Assembly (NCBI GenBank): GCA_012845835.1
Contig: JABAKD010000028.1
Location: 13,920,648-13,984,647, forward strand
DNA: 64,000 nt
From: Undaria pinnatifida
Taxonomy: Eukaryota > Sar > Phaeophyceae > Laminariales > Alariaceae
Direction of reading: 5' to 3'
The notes under the pieces are model-generated. The model was not told the DNA's origin. It was given only the letters and a program-made list of their open reading frames with translations, and did not search any database. The stretch's first letter is position 1. Each line of letters starts with the position of its first letter. Positions 43,403 through 55,170 of the stretch are shown piece after piece. The translations under genes were made by a program, and so were the position numbers.

Positions 43403-43671
43403 GTGCTACGATAGAGGTTGCAGCTTTCGTCTGGGGTGGTTTCTGACTGACGGGGCCCGCTCGTGTCGGAAATAAGTGACTTTGTAACCTCACCTCAAAT
43501 CGTCGGAAATAAGTCACTTTATTGTTTTGCGTGATTCTTGTCGTGTACCAAGGCCATGGGATTTGTCATCCTGTAGCAGTTGAGCTTTCTACTAATCAGA
43601 TTTTGGGGCAGGTCTGGAGCTCCCAATTTCAGGAATCTCACGAAAAACGTGGTGCACCTCTACCGTAGGAG
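43403..43671 (-). mobile_element. MITE-like element, copy 2, inside DIRS-B
   Basis: GTGCTACGATAGAGG at 43403-43417 and CCTCTACCGTAG at 43657-43668 form the terminal inverted repeats. The 269-bp body is the reverse complement of 11465-11734 in full length at roughly three quarters identity by eye. It separates the pre-RT part of DIRS-B (to the right) from the RT start (immediately to the left), so it inserted into that element. Confidence 0.7.
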
Positions 43672-43827
43672 GGGTCCCCTCGTACGGGATTAACCCGCAA
43701 ACATCGCACTCTCTCGCGCCACTCTCACAGGCATCACAATCACTCTCCTTTTCTTGACGTCTCCTACTGCGTTCTCCTACACCTCGGGCGCATGCTTTCT
43801 GGCGCTGCTGTGGTTCCCGTATGCCAG

Positions 43828-44064
43828 CTACCGCTCGAGGTTTCCTCTGGGTGCTACGTCCACGGGCACAGCCACCCTCGCTGCCTGTTCCAGCAGCGCG
43901 AACTGTTCGACCATGTGTTGTTCCCCGAACATTTTATTCACGTGCCCTACGTCAATATGTGGTGCTAGTAGCTCCTCTCCGAACCCTCTCACCCCTTTCC
44001 CCACATCCCCTCCTTCATTAGTAGAGTCTCTCCCTCCACTTCTACCACGACCCCCAACAGCCAA
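43828..44064 (-). pseudogene. DIRS-B pre-RT segment
   Basis: The frame encodes NKMFGEQHMVEQFALLEQAA followed by RVAVPVDVAPRGNLER. It resembles, in position and pattern, the pre-RT region of DIRS-A (YGNHSTVAEHMDLVWKKLYE). The similarity is weak and rests partly on order. Confidence 0.45.
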
Positions 44065-44239
44065 CCTCTCTCGTCTGCGCCTTCCCCCGTCTTACCAGGC
44101 GCTCCATCGCACTCCTCCACCGTAGGACCACATCCCGTTCCTCTTTTTTAAACTCGTGGGCGGCCCCGTTGCCGCGCTCTGTCCCCCCCCCCCCGTGCAT
44201 AGTCCTTTTTTCAGGCCCCACCCCTCGGCCTCCGTTGCC

Positions 44240-44680
44240 TACGTCCCCCCTTCCCTGAGCGTGTGCGGCCCCGCTGCCGTCCGCTCCGTCCTTTTGTCTT
44301 TGCGCGGCCCCGATTCCGCCCCCGCCTCCCCCCCCCTCCTGGTCGTGTACATGCTCGTTTCCGCACCCACCCTCCCCCCGTCTTTGTGCGGCCTCGCTGC
44401 CTCCCCCCCCCCCCCCCCCCCCCTTCTCTGCACGGCCTCGTCACGGTGTTTCCCCCCCACTTGGTCTTGTACACCCTCGTTGCCGCACGCCCCCATCCCT
44501 TTCCTCTGAGGGGCCCCTTCGATGCGTTCCCCCCCGGCTTGATCGTGTACGGCCCCGTTGCCGCACACCACCCCCACCTTTCTTTGCGCGTCCCCGCTAC
44601 CACCTTCTCCCCCGGCCGGGTCGAGTACGGCCCCGTTGCCGTACACCTCCACCCCCCTCCCTTTTACACCCCCTTTGCCA
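44240..44680 (-). repeat. 78-bp tandem repeat in DIRS-B gag region
   Basis: On the minus strand at least three clear units encode the pattern GNGAVxDxAGGE followed by xGAxQRK, 26 residues each. More degenerate units follow down to 44240. DIRS-A has a 25-27-residue repeat at the same place before RT. Plus-strand frames here (for example 44263-44883) are shadows. C-runs on plus mark G-rich codons. Confidence 0.7.
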
Positions 44681-44689
44681 CTTACCCCC

Positions 44690-46065
44690 CGTTTCTTCGA
44701 TATCACAGCCTGACTGCGGTTGCCTTGTCCCCCCTCTTTCGGATCGGTCATTTTTCACGCAACCCTTCAGCCCCATTGCCTCTAGCTCCTCCTTGCTGGT
44801 CCTGTGCGGTCTCTTTTCCGTATGGGTTGTCCCGGGGCCCCGTCCGCGAACCCTGTTTCGCGTGTTTCCAATCCTTCTCGTAAATTGTCGCCCCCTTGAC
44901 CTTCGCTCTTGCCCCTCCCCTTCTTCTTGTTCCTTCCTGCCCCCTCCCCCCTCTCTTTGCTTCACCTGAGTTGACAGGTTTGACCGACCCTGGTGTCGGC
45001 CCCTCCGCGACTTTAGTCTCCCAGCGTATGTGGCCCGCACGGCGATCCTCGCTGTGCTCGCATGCGTTCACGGGTCCCCGATTGTTCTTGACTGGCCCTG
45101 CCGCCCGTGTCCTCTTCCGCCCTTCTTGCTCTTCTTATCCATCTCCCCGTCCGCTCCCGGTGCTTCCTGCTTCTCACCCCTCCGCTCTCTGCCGCTAGTC
45201 TTTCCCTCCCTTCTCGCCCTCGTATTGAAACTTGCACTCCGCCCATTTCTCCATGTACGGGCATATATTGCCGTTGATATGAAAGTAGCAGTCCCTGCTG
45301 CCCCCCCCCTCATTCCTCTAGTCACCTTTGCGTTCTCCTGCCGTACCCCTTCCCCCCCGCCGTCCTTCTCCCCGCCGGAACCTCTCTTCGTAGCTATACC
45401 CACCCTCCGTGTCCTCCACTTACCCCTCCTTTTCATATGTAGCGGCGCCACGTCCAGCCACGCCCGCGTTGCTTTCAATTGCGGGACTGGTAGGGGCCTG
45501 GCTTCTTCCGCCGTTGGTCACGTGTTCCCAATACGCTTCAGCCTTAAGGCTCGCGTCCGCACCGCTTCCCCCCATTCTGCTAAGTCCATTTTGAAACGCG
45601 TCACGAACTCGTCCCGGAAGTCGTCCAACTCTACCACCCTCCAGGTTATAACAAAACAACGGTTTTTCCCGTTATTACGCTGCGGAACGGTTTCCCCCAT
45701 TGATTCTCCAATCATTCCAACGCTTCCCGTCTCATCTTCGTGTGTACGTCCGTCACGAGCTTCGCCATGTACAGTATAACACCCAACGTAGCCTTCACCC
45801 TGTCTGGCAGAGCTGCCCCTCCCTCACTCCTGCGCTTCCCGCCTCGTCTGCCATCGAGTTCATGCTCATGTCGAGGTCGGAAAAAACTAATCAGGTCCCC
45901 TTCTCCATGTCCATCACCTGCACCCATGATGATGGTCCTGGCTCGCAGAAGTAGCTGCTGAGCCCTGTGTTCCTGTATGCCACCCTCTCCCGCCACTTCC
46001 ACCCTTCCCCCACAACCTTTTCTCGTCCCTCTCACTGCGGTGCTACTACCCTGTCTTCCCATCCT
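44690..46065 (-). pseudogene. probable DIRS-B gag, basic and unrecognised
   Basis: Minus frames 45715-45518, 45659-45420, 45478-45068 and 46062-45712 are charged, with a Lys/Arg/Gly-rich part (DKKSKKGGRGHGRQG near 45110) of the kind seen in nucleocapsids. I see no zinc finger. The assignment rests on strand, composition and position upstream of RT, and is weak. Confidence 0.35.
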
Positions 46066-46069
46066 GCTG

Positions 46070-48945
46070 CTCCCTCCCCGTGCAACTTTGATCCCTCTAC
46101 GCCTTCACCCTTGCTACGCCATCGGTTAGTCCTTCCTCTCGTCGTCCCCCAATTGCCGTCCCCGACTGATCACCATGTTCACAGGCCTCTATCACTTTTT
46201 TCTCGCTAAACTGCCAGCCTTTCTACGCCGTTCTATCTCGGTGCTGGCGTCCCCCCCGCCCCCTCCTGTCTCCCCCCGCCCCCTCCAACCCTCCCCTCGT
46301 ACTCCCCCAATAACCGTCCTCGGCTGTAGGTTTTGAGCTTGAACCTCCATCCCTTCCCTCCCACCTTCCCCCGTCGCCCCGTCTCGTCTGCTGCATCCAG
46401 GAGCCATCCTTGGCTGTAGGCTCTATTTGTGGGCCTCTTTCTGCCGGCTTCTCATTTCCCGACCTCTTGGCTTTTGCTCCGTCATTCAGCTACATACCCT
46501 GGAAGCAATCCTTGCCCATTTCTTCCCCGTCCCCTCAGGCTTCCGTCTCATAGTAACCCCACCTGCGTTCGCGAGGTTGGTCCATGTTTTTACGTTGCTC
46601 CGGCTGATGGTGCATGGCTTGCCCCCGCCGGTCTCTGTGCTGCTCTTGCAGTCGCGGGTACTCTCGAGTTTATCCATTTCATTGATCATGTCCATACTTG
46701 CCTTTCTACCGCGCATCCTTCTACATAACTCCTTTTTTTCTACCTCGCTCTTAAACCTTTTTCTCCACCTCCCCTCCTCCATTGTACCCGTTTCACCCCT
46801 AGCTCCCTCCCTGCTCAGTTCTTTTGAAAAATGGCTCCCTACCGTCGTGTGGAAGCGTGCATGCGTGCATACACCAGGGGGAAGGGATATGTACAACAAC
46901 AGCACAGCAACAGCGGACTGTATGCGTTGAGCTTATGATGGCGCTGGGCTGTGGTCGAGGGTAAGGTATTCGTCAGTAGTGTTTTCTTCGTATTATAAAC
47001 CGTTCTCTCCACTCAACTCCAGCAAGACCAAGTTCGTTCGTGCTTGATACTACTGATCCTACAATGTCTCCGTTTCCCTTGGCCTTTAAGTCACGGGTAA
47101 ACGCCAAACCCAAACTCAGACACAAAGAAAGAATAACCCAAACTCTGACGAAAAACCCAAACCCAAACTCGGACGATTTCGCCATCAGCGCTGGGTCCGG
47201 GCTGCTGGTTGTGCATACTCGTGACCTGGCCTGCTGGCTGGGTTTTGGCAGGTTGACCTGACAGAAAACGTCGATAGCTTGGGGGCTGCTCTTCCCGACT
47301 GTCCAGCTCCTAAGCGTGCTTCTTCTATTAGCAGGCGACGCTGCAGGGCATTCTGCAGGCGACGCCGATGCAGGCACTAGCCCGTGAGATGAACCGCTGC
47401 CACCGGAGGTAACGGAGGAAGAATATTCATTAATTCGAGCAGCAGCTGGGCCAGTACAGCCGTCTTGTGTGCACACTACAGATGACGTCGGGGAGGGTGT
47501 CGAGGGACACCGTATTTCGGGGGATACGACCAGGAGTTGTTGTTGAAACAGGCGATTTCGTTAAATCAAAGTTAGGGGGGCTACCGTCTACCGTAGAACA
47601 TTCAAAACTAACCGTGTAGCATCCTGCACCCCCTGATCAATAATAGGTACTAGTTCCACAGTTAACTTCACCGGCCGGATCAAGTATTTGCTCTGACGAC
47701 TTGACAACGACACTACCGCCACAAGCCCTTCTTTAAAACTACTAGGTATGGTGAGTTCTCGGTTTTGTTGGGATCGTTTACTGAATTCAGGTTGTTTATC
47801 GTTGCGTTTGCCATGTTTATCCGCCACTTTGATGTGATTTGTGCGGCGATCCAATTCTTCTAGCCCCACTGTCTAGCGACACACAGGTACATGTTACACG
47901 TGATGAGGTATTGGGGGAACCTCTGCCGCATGACCACAAATAAATGCTCCGGGCGTTGTCATGTAAACAGCGGCTACTACGAAGTGCAGTTCGGCCTTCG
48001 TCTCTGTTGGTTTCATGGTTCTTCCAAAGTTTTACATTACCGGCGAAATGTGCAAAGTGCAAATAATACCCACCTGTGGTATCATTCGATGCTGGAGGTG
48101 CGAGGTATGAAATATATACTGGTACTACTGCAGTGGATACCCCGATTCAAGAGCGTCCCGTGACAAGACGAAACATGCGCTCTGAATCGTCAAGCGCTCT
48201 TATCTGTAGAAGAAAACATATAACATTTAGTGTAGCGGGAGATGCCGAGTTGTCCGCTCTTAAATCCCTATTACTCGTAACCCGTGTGCTCTTAAATCGG
48301 GTACCTTCTGTAGTAGTAGTGGCATCTTTCGACCGCAACGAATTGTCAAATAGCAGCACTTGAATATTAGTGTGGCCATTTTCCAACTGGGGGAATACGA
48401 TCTCTTCTTCACCCATTTTTGTTTAGCCACACTTGTTCCCACACTTTCGGATTGGGTCTTCAACCAATTGCTGCGTGCACGGACATTTATTACAAACGCA
48501 AGAGACGGAGGAGCAAGCGGGGCGGTGGGTGAAGTTACGGCCTCTGCCGTACGTAGCAGGAATGTAGAGGACTTTGCTGTTGCGACTGGCGAGTGAGGAG
48601 ATTGTTGTCCCACCGCATTCCTTATTTACCGACACTGACACTTTTTCTGGTAACTTGTTTCCCTCATCATCCCGTTTGTTTTGTCTTGGCACTTGTCTTT
48701 CTTATTTTCCCTTTCTACACGAAACTCAGACCCGGAGTCACTAGACCCTTCTCCCTCGTCCCCGCTCCGGTACGTGCCTTCGCGTTCATCGCGAGAATGT
48801 TCCACCTATTACACCTTCCCTCCTCGGCTCGCATCATTACACTCTGCGCCTGATACTAAACCGTCAACCCTGTCGCGTCAAAACACCGGGAAACACTGTA
48901 AAAATCTACCCTGCATCACAAATAACAGCTGAAATCGCCGTCAGA
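46070..48945. other. unassigned region
   Basis: Frames on both strands (46427-46930 plus, 46486-46905 minus, 46973-47476 minus, 48260-48613 minus) show nothing I recognise. 47085-47175 has a CCAAACCCAAACTC-type short repeat on the plus strand. A host gene with introns cannot be excluded, but nothing positive supports it. Confidence 0.3.
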
Positions 48946-48949
48946 GTTA

Positions 48950-50330
48950 TACCCGTTTGTATTGATGAAAATGAAGGGGGTAGCAGTTTACACATACGCA
49001 AATATTTTATGAAAATAAAGATACACTCCAGCTGTGAGATCGAATGTTTTGTCGAAACTCATCTTTGCAAGCTGTGTGTGATACTCTGATCGCGCGTATT
49101 ACGGGTTGTGTGTCCTCATTATTAAGGACATAGGTCGGCGACTCCCCATGCAACTACAGTGTGGCTATCAGGGTCAACAGGGTGATGTTAGACAGTCTGT
49201 GCGCGGAAACTATAAAACCCGTTTCTGAGGGGGACAAAATCTGACAGCTGTGACGGAAAATGTATCCTTTTATCAAGTGAATCCTGTAAGTCGAATATCC
49301 GGTGAGGGGAGGGCGGAGTTTTTAAGGACGTGGGGGCCTGATATTGATCAAAAGGGGGGCGGGAGGGGGGGAGGGGGGGGAGGGGACGGGTGGGGCAGGT
49401 CGATTTGTGCGTGGAAACTATAAATCCTTCTTGTGGAGGAGGGGGGGGGGATGTGGCGGAGGGGGGCCGGGGCCGGGGGGGGGAGGGCTTTAGGTCGCAT
49501 AGATGTAGGGGTTTGCTATACGCGTGGTGCTAGGTCTAGGCGATGGTGCGGGTGGCGGGGAAGAAGGGGGCGTTGGGGGCGGGGGTGGGTGGGAATTGCA
49601 GCAGCGGCATGGACGGCTCTGAAACGATAACGAAGCGATATCCAGGGCGTTGGAGTGTTTATTACTCTGGCGGATTTCGATAGTAGGTGGGGCGTTTAAG
49701 CAAGAGGAAGCGACTGGAAAAAAACAAAGGTGGGGGGTGGCGGGGGGGGAAAGGGTCTTCGACAGGTTTAGGTCACATATAATATTAAAATCAAGGATTT
49801 GGTCGACACTGATGTTCGCAACATTGTGTGTGATCCTCCGATCGCGCGTATTAATCATATATGTAGGGGCTTGCTATACGCGCGGTGCTGGGTCTAGGCG
49901 ATCGTGCGGGGTGTGGGGAAGGAGGGGGGTAGGGGGATGAATGAAAGCTACGTCATGGATGGCTAGAAAGATAATGACGTGATATCAATTGCTTGGTAGT
50001 GTTAATTACTCTGGCCGATTTCGATTGTAAGTGGGGCGTTTGAACGAACTGGGCGGGGAACAAAGGGGGGGGGGGGGAAGAGTTGGAGCTACGGCATGGA
50101 TGGCTAGATGGATAATGAGATGATATCAGCTGGCTGGTAGTGTTTACTACTCTGGCAGATTTGATTCTAGGTCGTGCGTTTAAACAAGAGAGATCAGGGG
50201 GGGGGGGGGCGGGCGGGCCAGCATTTCAATATGTGCGCGGAAACTATAAACCCTTGAAGGGGACGAATCTGACAGTTGCAGCAAGAAGACACCCCTTTAT
50301 ATCACCCGCCTGGTAACGTTTAGAAGGTTT
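48950..50330 (+). repeat. dispersed repeat family A array with G-tracts
   Basis: Left end 49010-49260 has ACACTCCAGCTGTGAGATCGA, CATCTTTGCAAGCTGTG, GACATAGGTCGGCGACTCCC and AACTATAAAACCCGTTTCTG, each found in reverse complement at 15360-15600. Then come three units of ATGGATGGCTAGA, GATATCA, TTTATTACTCTGGCGGATTT, GTGGGGCGTTT and a G-run, at about 49640, 49980 and 50120. G-runs of 10 or more lie at 50065-50077 and 50190-50207. Confidence 0.75.
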
Positions 50331-50607
50331 GATGTTACATGTAGTATGCAACCCAGTTCTTGGGTGTAGTAAACAACGTGTTAAAAGCTTCATAATTTAT
50401 GTAGGATCTACGTGTCCTACTCGTGCACGCAAATATAATAAACGGCAGAGCAGCGTGTCAGCACTGTATTGGCCGGGGCCAGCTTGGCCGCAGGCCCGCA
50501 ATGATAGTAAACGCCGGGAAACAGACTCTTGGATATTCCTTTTTATCCACCTTTTCTTTGTCGTCCCCACGACCCCCGCATTAAGAGCTGGCTATGCACC
50601 TGAGTGA

Positions 50608-50968
50608 TGTTCGATAGCTTGTCTAAACGAACAGCCTAGCAATAAGTTACGGTTACATAGGTTGTGTCACGGAGGTAAGTTACAGGGATCGTCTCATGGT
50701 ATCACCCACGAGCAGTCCCACGGGTATGTACGAGTAGGCACTATGCGTGGAAGTTTAGGTATTCGACTACGAGCGGTTGTTCCTGGGCTGTGGAGAGTTG
50801 ACCCACATGACCCACTCCACCTTTCCCCCTGCATTCGTCTACCCCTTTCCGGGCCGACATAATAATCACATCTTAAACTATCTTCTACACACTGCGTGTT
50901 GCAGTGACTCGCTCACAGCCTAGTGTGGCTGTTGGGAGCTTATCCATCCATCGCATATCAGCGCTAAT
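50608..50968 (+). repeat. 5' LTR of copia 2
   Basis: Starts TGTTCGATAGCTTGTCTAAA. Similarity to the 3' LTR ends at GCGCTAAT. The exact inner border, and therefore the primer-binding site, is uncertain. Confidence 0.85.
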
Positions 50969-51011
50969 AGAACACGTTAACGGACTTATTGTTCGAGCAA
51001 GCAGCCTGATC

Positions 51012-52373
51012 ATGCCGAGTGGACCCCCAGTGGATGGGTCGTTCGAGGTGGACGACCTGACCAGTCTCTTGAGGCAGCTGGCGGCGGACAGGAGAGAAGA
51101 CCAAGATCGACGCGAGACCGATCGAGAACTGCGACGTCAAGACGATAAGCGACTGAAGACGCAGATTTGCGAGTATATGGATCGCAGAACTGCTGCGGTT
51201 AGTGAGGTTGCGTCTGGTGTTACTGGTGAGCGGGTCGGAACCGCTACCATTGCAGGGGAAGTAAGGGGAGTCAGCTCCAGTGGGAGTTTGCCCGGTCTTG
51301 GCGCGGCAATAGGCCTGCCAAGGAGTTGTGCGAGTAGCAGCGTAGATAGTCATGAAGCTGAAGTTGGTTCTCGCGAATTCGGGAGTTTGAAGCAGTCGGT
51401 TCCTAAATTCAGTGGAAAGTCGGAAGACTTTCCATTGTGGAAGGAGCACTTCGAGGTGTATACTTCCATGGTTGGGTGCATGTCGGCGTTTCTCGTAGAT
51501 CATAATATATAGTCTATGATGATAGGCGACGTCACAAAGAACACTCAATACTTTTTCTCGCAGGGGTTCAGTGAGGAACATATCAAGACAGCTAGAGTAG
51601 CTTGGACTTGCCCGACAGAGAGCTTTTTGCACCGTGATCTGCTTGGTAGATTGTTCGCAACAAAACCATCTAGTGCTGGCTGGAGAATGTTGTGTGATTG
51701 GTTCATGCCCAAGACCATGGCTGAACAGGTCAACTGGTCGGTAGCGTTCGACTCCGCACAAATGGAGAAGGGAGAAGAGCCCATGAAGAATTTTAGTGGG
51801 ATAGACAAGATTGTTGGAGTGCTCGCGTCGCTAGGTGTGGTCAAGTCAGTAGCAGACGTCAACCGCAAGATCATCATGACCCTCACATCATACTATGAAA
51901 TAGAGGAACGCATTATCTTGTATCGTGAAGATGTCACTCGAGCGGAGATCGAGAGCATTATCCGACAGCTGTACTTACACCTTCCCGCGACGAAGGGTAA
52001 GGACGTGAGCCAGGCTCTATTTTCGACTGGAGCGGCTCGAGGTGGCCGTGCAGGTAGAGGTAGGCATAGAACTAACGATAAGCAGAAAGGTGGAAATGAC
52101 ACAGCAAGCAAGAGCAGTCAGGGTAGCAAAAGCAATCACCCCCAAGCCCTCACACACAACCCCCCCTCAGCGTTCGACAAAGTGAAGGGAAAACGCATTC
52201 GTTGCTTGGAACCCGGGCACACCTGGTCCCAGTGCAAGGCTCGCATCCCCCCTGCACCAGAGCAGACATCAGACGGAGGTGCACAAGGCCAGAACAACGG
52301 CGGTGAGACTGTGTGTTGTCTTGCGAAGTGCATGCTTGGTACTAACGATGACTCGTGTAATGAGGAAAAATAG
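51012..52373 (+). pseudogene. gag: copia 2 gag with one in-frame stop
   Basis: ATG at 51012 (MPSGPPVDGSFEVDDLTSLL) is the first sensible start. The frame is also open upstream into the LTR. A highly charged helical stretch (RREDQDRRETDREL) follows, then VPKFSGKSEDFPLWKEHFEV. After a single TAG at 51510 the same frame continues with the gag core (AWTCPTESFLHRDLLGRLFA, EQVNWSVAFDSAQMEKGEEP) to a Gly/Arg-rich basic tail. The zinc knuckle near 52196 reads IRCLEPGHTWSQC. The first Cys and its spacer are missing from the CCHC pattern. Pol begins in the +1 frame before gag ends. Confidence 0.85.
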
Positions 52374-53825
52374 TGATTGCATCGGTGAGAAGTGGATAGC
52401 GGACAGTGGTGCATCCTTTCACATAACCCATTCAGCTGACCTTTTGAGCGATGTAAGATTGTGCGATGACAAGGTTAGAATCGGTGACAACCATCTGATC
52501 GACGTTGTAGGGTACGGAACGCTGACTGTTGTATTCCCAGGAGACCTGACTGTCAAGCTGTTGGATGTGGCCTACGTGCCGGAAATCGCATTTAACTTGT
52601 TTCCGCTGATGGCTGCACACAAGCAGGGAGTAGCATTTACGAATGAGGAGAAAGACTTGTGCATTTCTCTTTTCAATGGGAGGTTGAGGTTTGAAGGTGA
52701 TTGATCCAGTTACTCCATTTTCGCTTACAGGATAGAGCCAGACGACGGCTATGTGCCGTTCCCCCTTGAAACCCCCAACCCTCCCGAGACTTGTGTTGAA
52801 TATGGTTGCAATTTTCCCCTTGCTTTTCCTGTGCTTACACCCGGTAGTACCGCGTCTACTGAGACTAGGGTAGACATCAACGCTTTTCACTGCGTGCAAG
52901 GTCACTCGAATGAACTATTGTTGCGAGGGACCGCAAAATCACTCGGTCTAGAACTGGTAGGAAACCTTAAGCCCTGTACGGGATGCTCTATGGCGAAAGG
53001 CTACCGCAAGCCTGTCCCTAACACCACTAAATCACGCGCGACGGAGAAGTTGGGGAGAGTTTTTGTTGACCTCAGCGGACCCAAGAGAGCACCTTCCCTA
53101 ACGGTGCGCGGTATGTCATGCGTGTGAAGGATGACTACTCTCGCCACGCGTGGGTGTATTTTCTGAAGCATAAATCGGATTCAGGAGACGCATTTAGGAA
53201 GTTTTTGGCTGACGCGCGCGCCGACGGAGTACCCTCTAAATTAAAGATTGCAAGGTCTGACAACGGGGTGGAGTTTTTCCGTGGTGAGTTTGGAGAGGTG
53301 TGCAAACAGTATTGCATCAAGCAGGAATTCACCAATGCCGATAGCCCTAAGCAGAACGGTGTAGTAGAGAGAGCGCTAGGTATCATGCAGAACGCGGGAC
53401 TCGCCGCGTGCATCTAAGCACCAATCATATTTCCTCACATTCAACTACCGCCGACTAAATCCCTGTGGGCGGAAGCGGTGCACTGGGCTTGTGACGCCCT
53501 GAACCACACCGCGACCACTGCAAACCCCGGGAACCGGTCGCCGCACGAAATGTGGTACGGAACTGCCGCACCTGCTTCACCGCACCCGTTCCTTCGCCCA
53601 GCGTACTGTCGCTGGAAACCCCCATCGAAGTCGCACTTCCGGGCCGAAAGCTGCTTTTACCTCGGGCCGGGCATCGACCACCGAAGTGACTCCTTGCGGA
53701 TGCTCACGCGGGCGAACAAGGTGGTGGAAACAAGGGACGTGACCTGGGAGGCAACGCTTAGTACAGGAGCGCCGTCACCCCGCTGCCGGAGATGCCGGAG
53801 CAGGGAGGGACCGTGGACCTAGAAG
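52279..53825 (+). pseudogene. pol: copia 2 protease and integrase, frameshifted
   Basis: Frame 52279-52704 holds the protease site WIADSGASFHI (Asp codon at 52402), with VAYVPEIAFNLFPL. A TGA at 52702 is followed in the same frame by the integrase zinc finger (FHCVQGHSNELL, KPCTGCSMAKG) and the first Asp (FVDLSGP). Near 53105 the frame shifts. 53118-53417 holds DDYSRHAWVYFLKHKSD, IARSDNGVEFF and PKQNGVVERALG, so Asp and Glu of the DDE triad are kept. A TAA at 53415 and a further piece to 53822 (WAEAVHWACDALNHT, RDVTWEA) complete the C-terminal region. Confidence 0.9.
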
Positions 53826-55170
53826 AAGCGCCTGAACCGGGAGAGACGGATGTCTATGAATCCGCCCCGACGACTCCACTGCCGGTGTTGGGAAGGGGAA
53901 TTCCTCACCAACTCCGTGCAGTGTCTCCGATGACGCAAGCTGGCGGCGATTTGCAAGCCGAAAGTGAGGGGCTGAACGATTCATCAACGGTCAGCAGCGA
54001 ACCGCCCGAAAGCGACACTTCATCTCGAGATGACGACGATGCGTCCTCTTCTGACGATGGAGCTCCGACCCCGATTGCTATCCGGACTGCTGCGCGCCAA
54101 CTTGGAGCGCACAGGTCAGAACCAGGCGATGGTGAAGAGATTCGGGAGGGAAGAACGAGAGCGCAGACCAGAGCGCTCAACCGGGAAGCGGCAACGGGGC
54201 TGATCAGTACGATCGGACCCTGTGAGAGAGGCCGCATATTCCATGCGCTACTGGCGGCGCAAGACACAGGCGGTGAACCTACGCAATTGCCGGATTGCCT
54301 CCTCAAGGAGGAGGAATCGGAACCGACGTCTTACTACGCGGCGCGTTCTTCAATTCACTATGGCGTTTGGGTAGAGGCGATGCAAGAGGAATTTGATGGG
54401 TTAGAGGCCGCTGACACTTTCACTGAGATTTCCGAAGTTCTGGCGGGTAGCAATATTGTGGTATCAAAGTGGCTCTTGAAGTGGAAGGGCGACGAGCATG
54501 GCATGATCGATAGAGCTAAGGCGAGACTGGTAGCTAAGAGCTATAGTTAGGTAGAAGGAGTTGACTAGTTTGATACGTTTGTCCCTACTGCATCAACCAC
54601 GTCTAACCGCATCGTAGCAGCAATGGCATGCAAACTTGACTGGGACTTGAGGCACTTGGACGTTGACCAGGCCTTTATTCAGTCAGAGTTAGATACCGAA
54701 ATTTTCTCAAGATTGCCCCCTGGGTGTGGGCGGTTATCGGGTAAAGTAGTCCGACTCAACAAAGCTCTTTATGGGCTGAAGCAGAGTGATCGCTCGTGGT
54801 ATAAGCTACTGTAGTCAACCTTGGTTGAGTGTGGTTTTGATCAGTGCTTGGTAGACCCGTGCGTGTTTCGACTGATGGTGAATGGCGAGGTTGCAGCGAT
54901 ATGCTGGTGGTTCACGTGGATGACATCAAGATCGCGGCCACCAAGGAAATCACGGATTCCGTAGTGGCGGATCTCAACAAGAGATTCCCTATGAAATATC
55001 TTGGAGAGGTTACGTGGTACATGGGTAGCGAGTACAAGAGAGATCGTGAGAAGGGAGCCTTGGAGATTTCGCAGACCCAGTTTATTCGAAATATTGTCTC
55101 GAACGTTTTGGAATCACGAAAACCAGACTCATCCCCGCTGCTCCGTCGTTGGACCTCAGACACGTGAGTG
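53792..55170 (+). pseudogene. pol: copia 2 linker and reverse transcriptase, frameshifted
   Basis: 53792-54550 begins with an acidic Ser/Asp/Glu-rich linker (SSRDDDDASSSDDGAP), then EAMQEEFDGLEAADTFTEIS and SKWLLKWKGDEHG. Stops lie at 54548 and soon after. 54623-54814 carries RHLDVDQAFIQSELDTEIF (catalytic Asp) and LNKALYGLKQSDRSWYKLL. After another shift, 54844-55167 carries the active-site box MLVVHVDDIKIAA, that is His-Val-Asp-Asp with both Asp present, and KYLGEVTWYMGSEYKR. A last shift near 55140 leads to RNase H. Confidence 0.9.

Larger units (their letters stand above)
40742..46065 (-). mobile_element. DIRS-B: decayed tyrosine-recombinase retrotransposon
   Basis: Minus-strand order: probable gag with tandem repeats (46.0-44.2 kb), pre-RT (44.06-43.83), MITE insertion (43.67-43.40), RT (43.4-42.4), RNase H (42.4-41.67), tyrosine recombinase (41.64-40.74). 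RT, RNase H and recombinase align in order with the same parts of DIRS-A at 58.9-64 kb. DIRS and Ngaro-type elements use a tyrosine recombinase instead of a DDE integrase. Frames are broken throughout and several catalytic residues are lost. The sense strand is very G-rich. Termini were not identified, and the left edge given is the end of the recombinase. Confidence 0.8.

Noticed and set aside
44263-45779. Two long plus-strand frames (206 and 249 residues)
   Set aside because: Pro- and Cys-rich translations of the C-tract strand. They follow from the G-rich minus-strand repeats.
46973-47476. 167-residue minus-strand frame with a hydrophobic stretch (VILSLCLSLGLAF)
   Set aside because: No recognisable domain and the hydrophobic part is isolated. 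Kept as unassigned rather than called as a gene.
50964-51761. 265-residue minus-strand frame
   Set aside because: Opposite strand of copia 2 gag, which has recognisable motifs.
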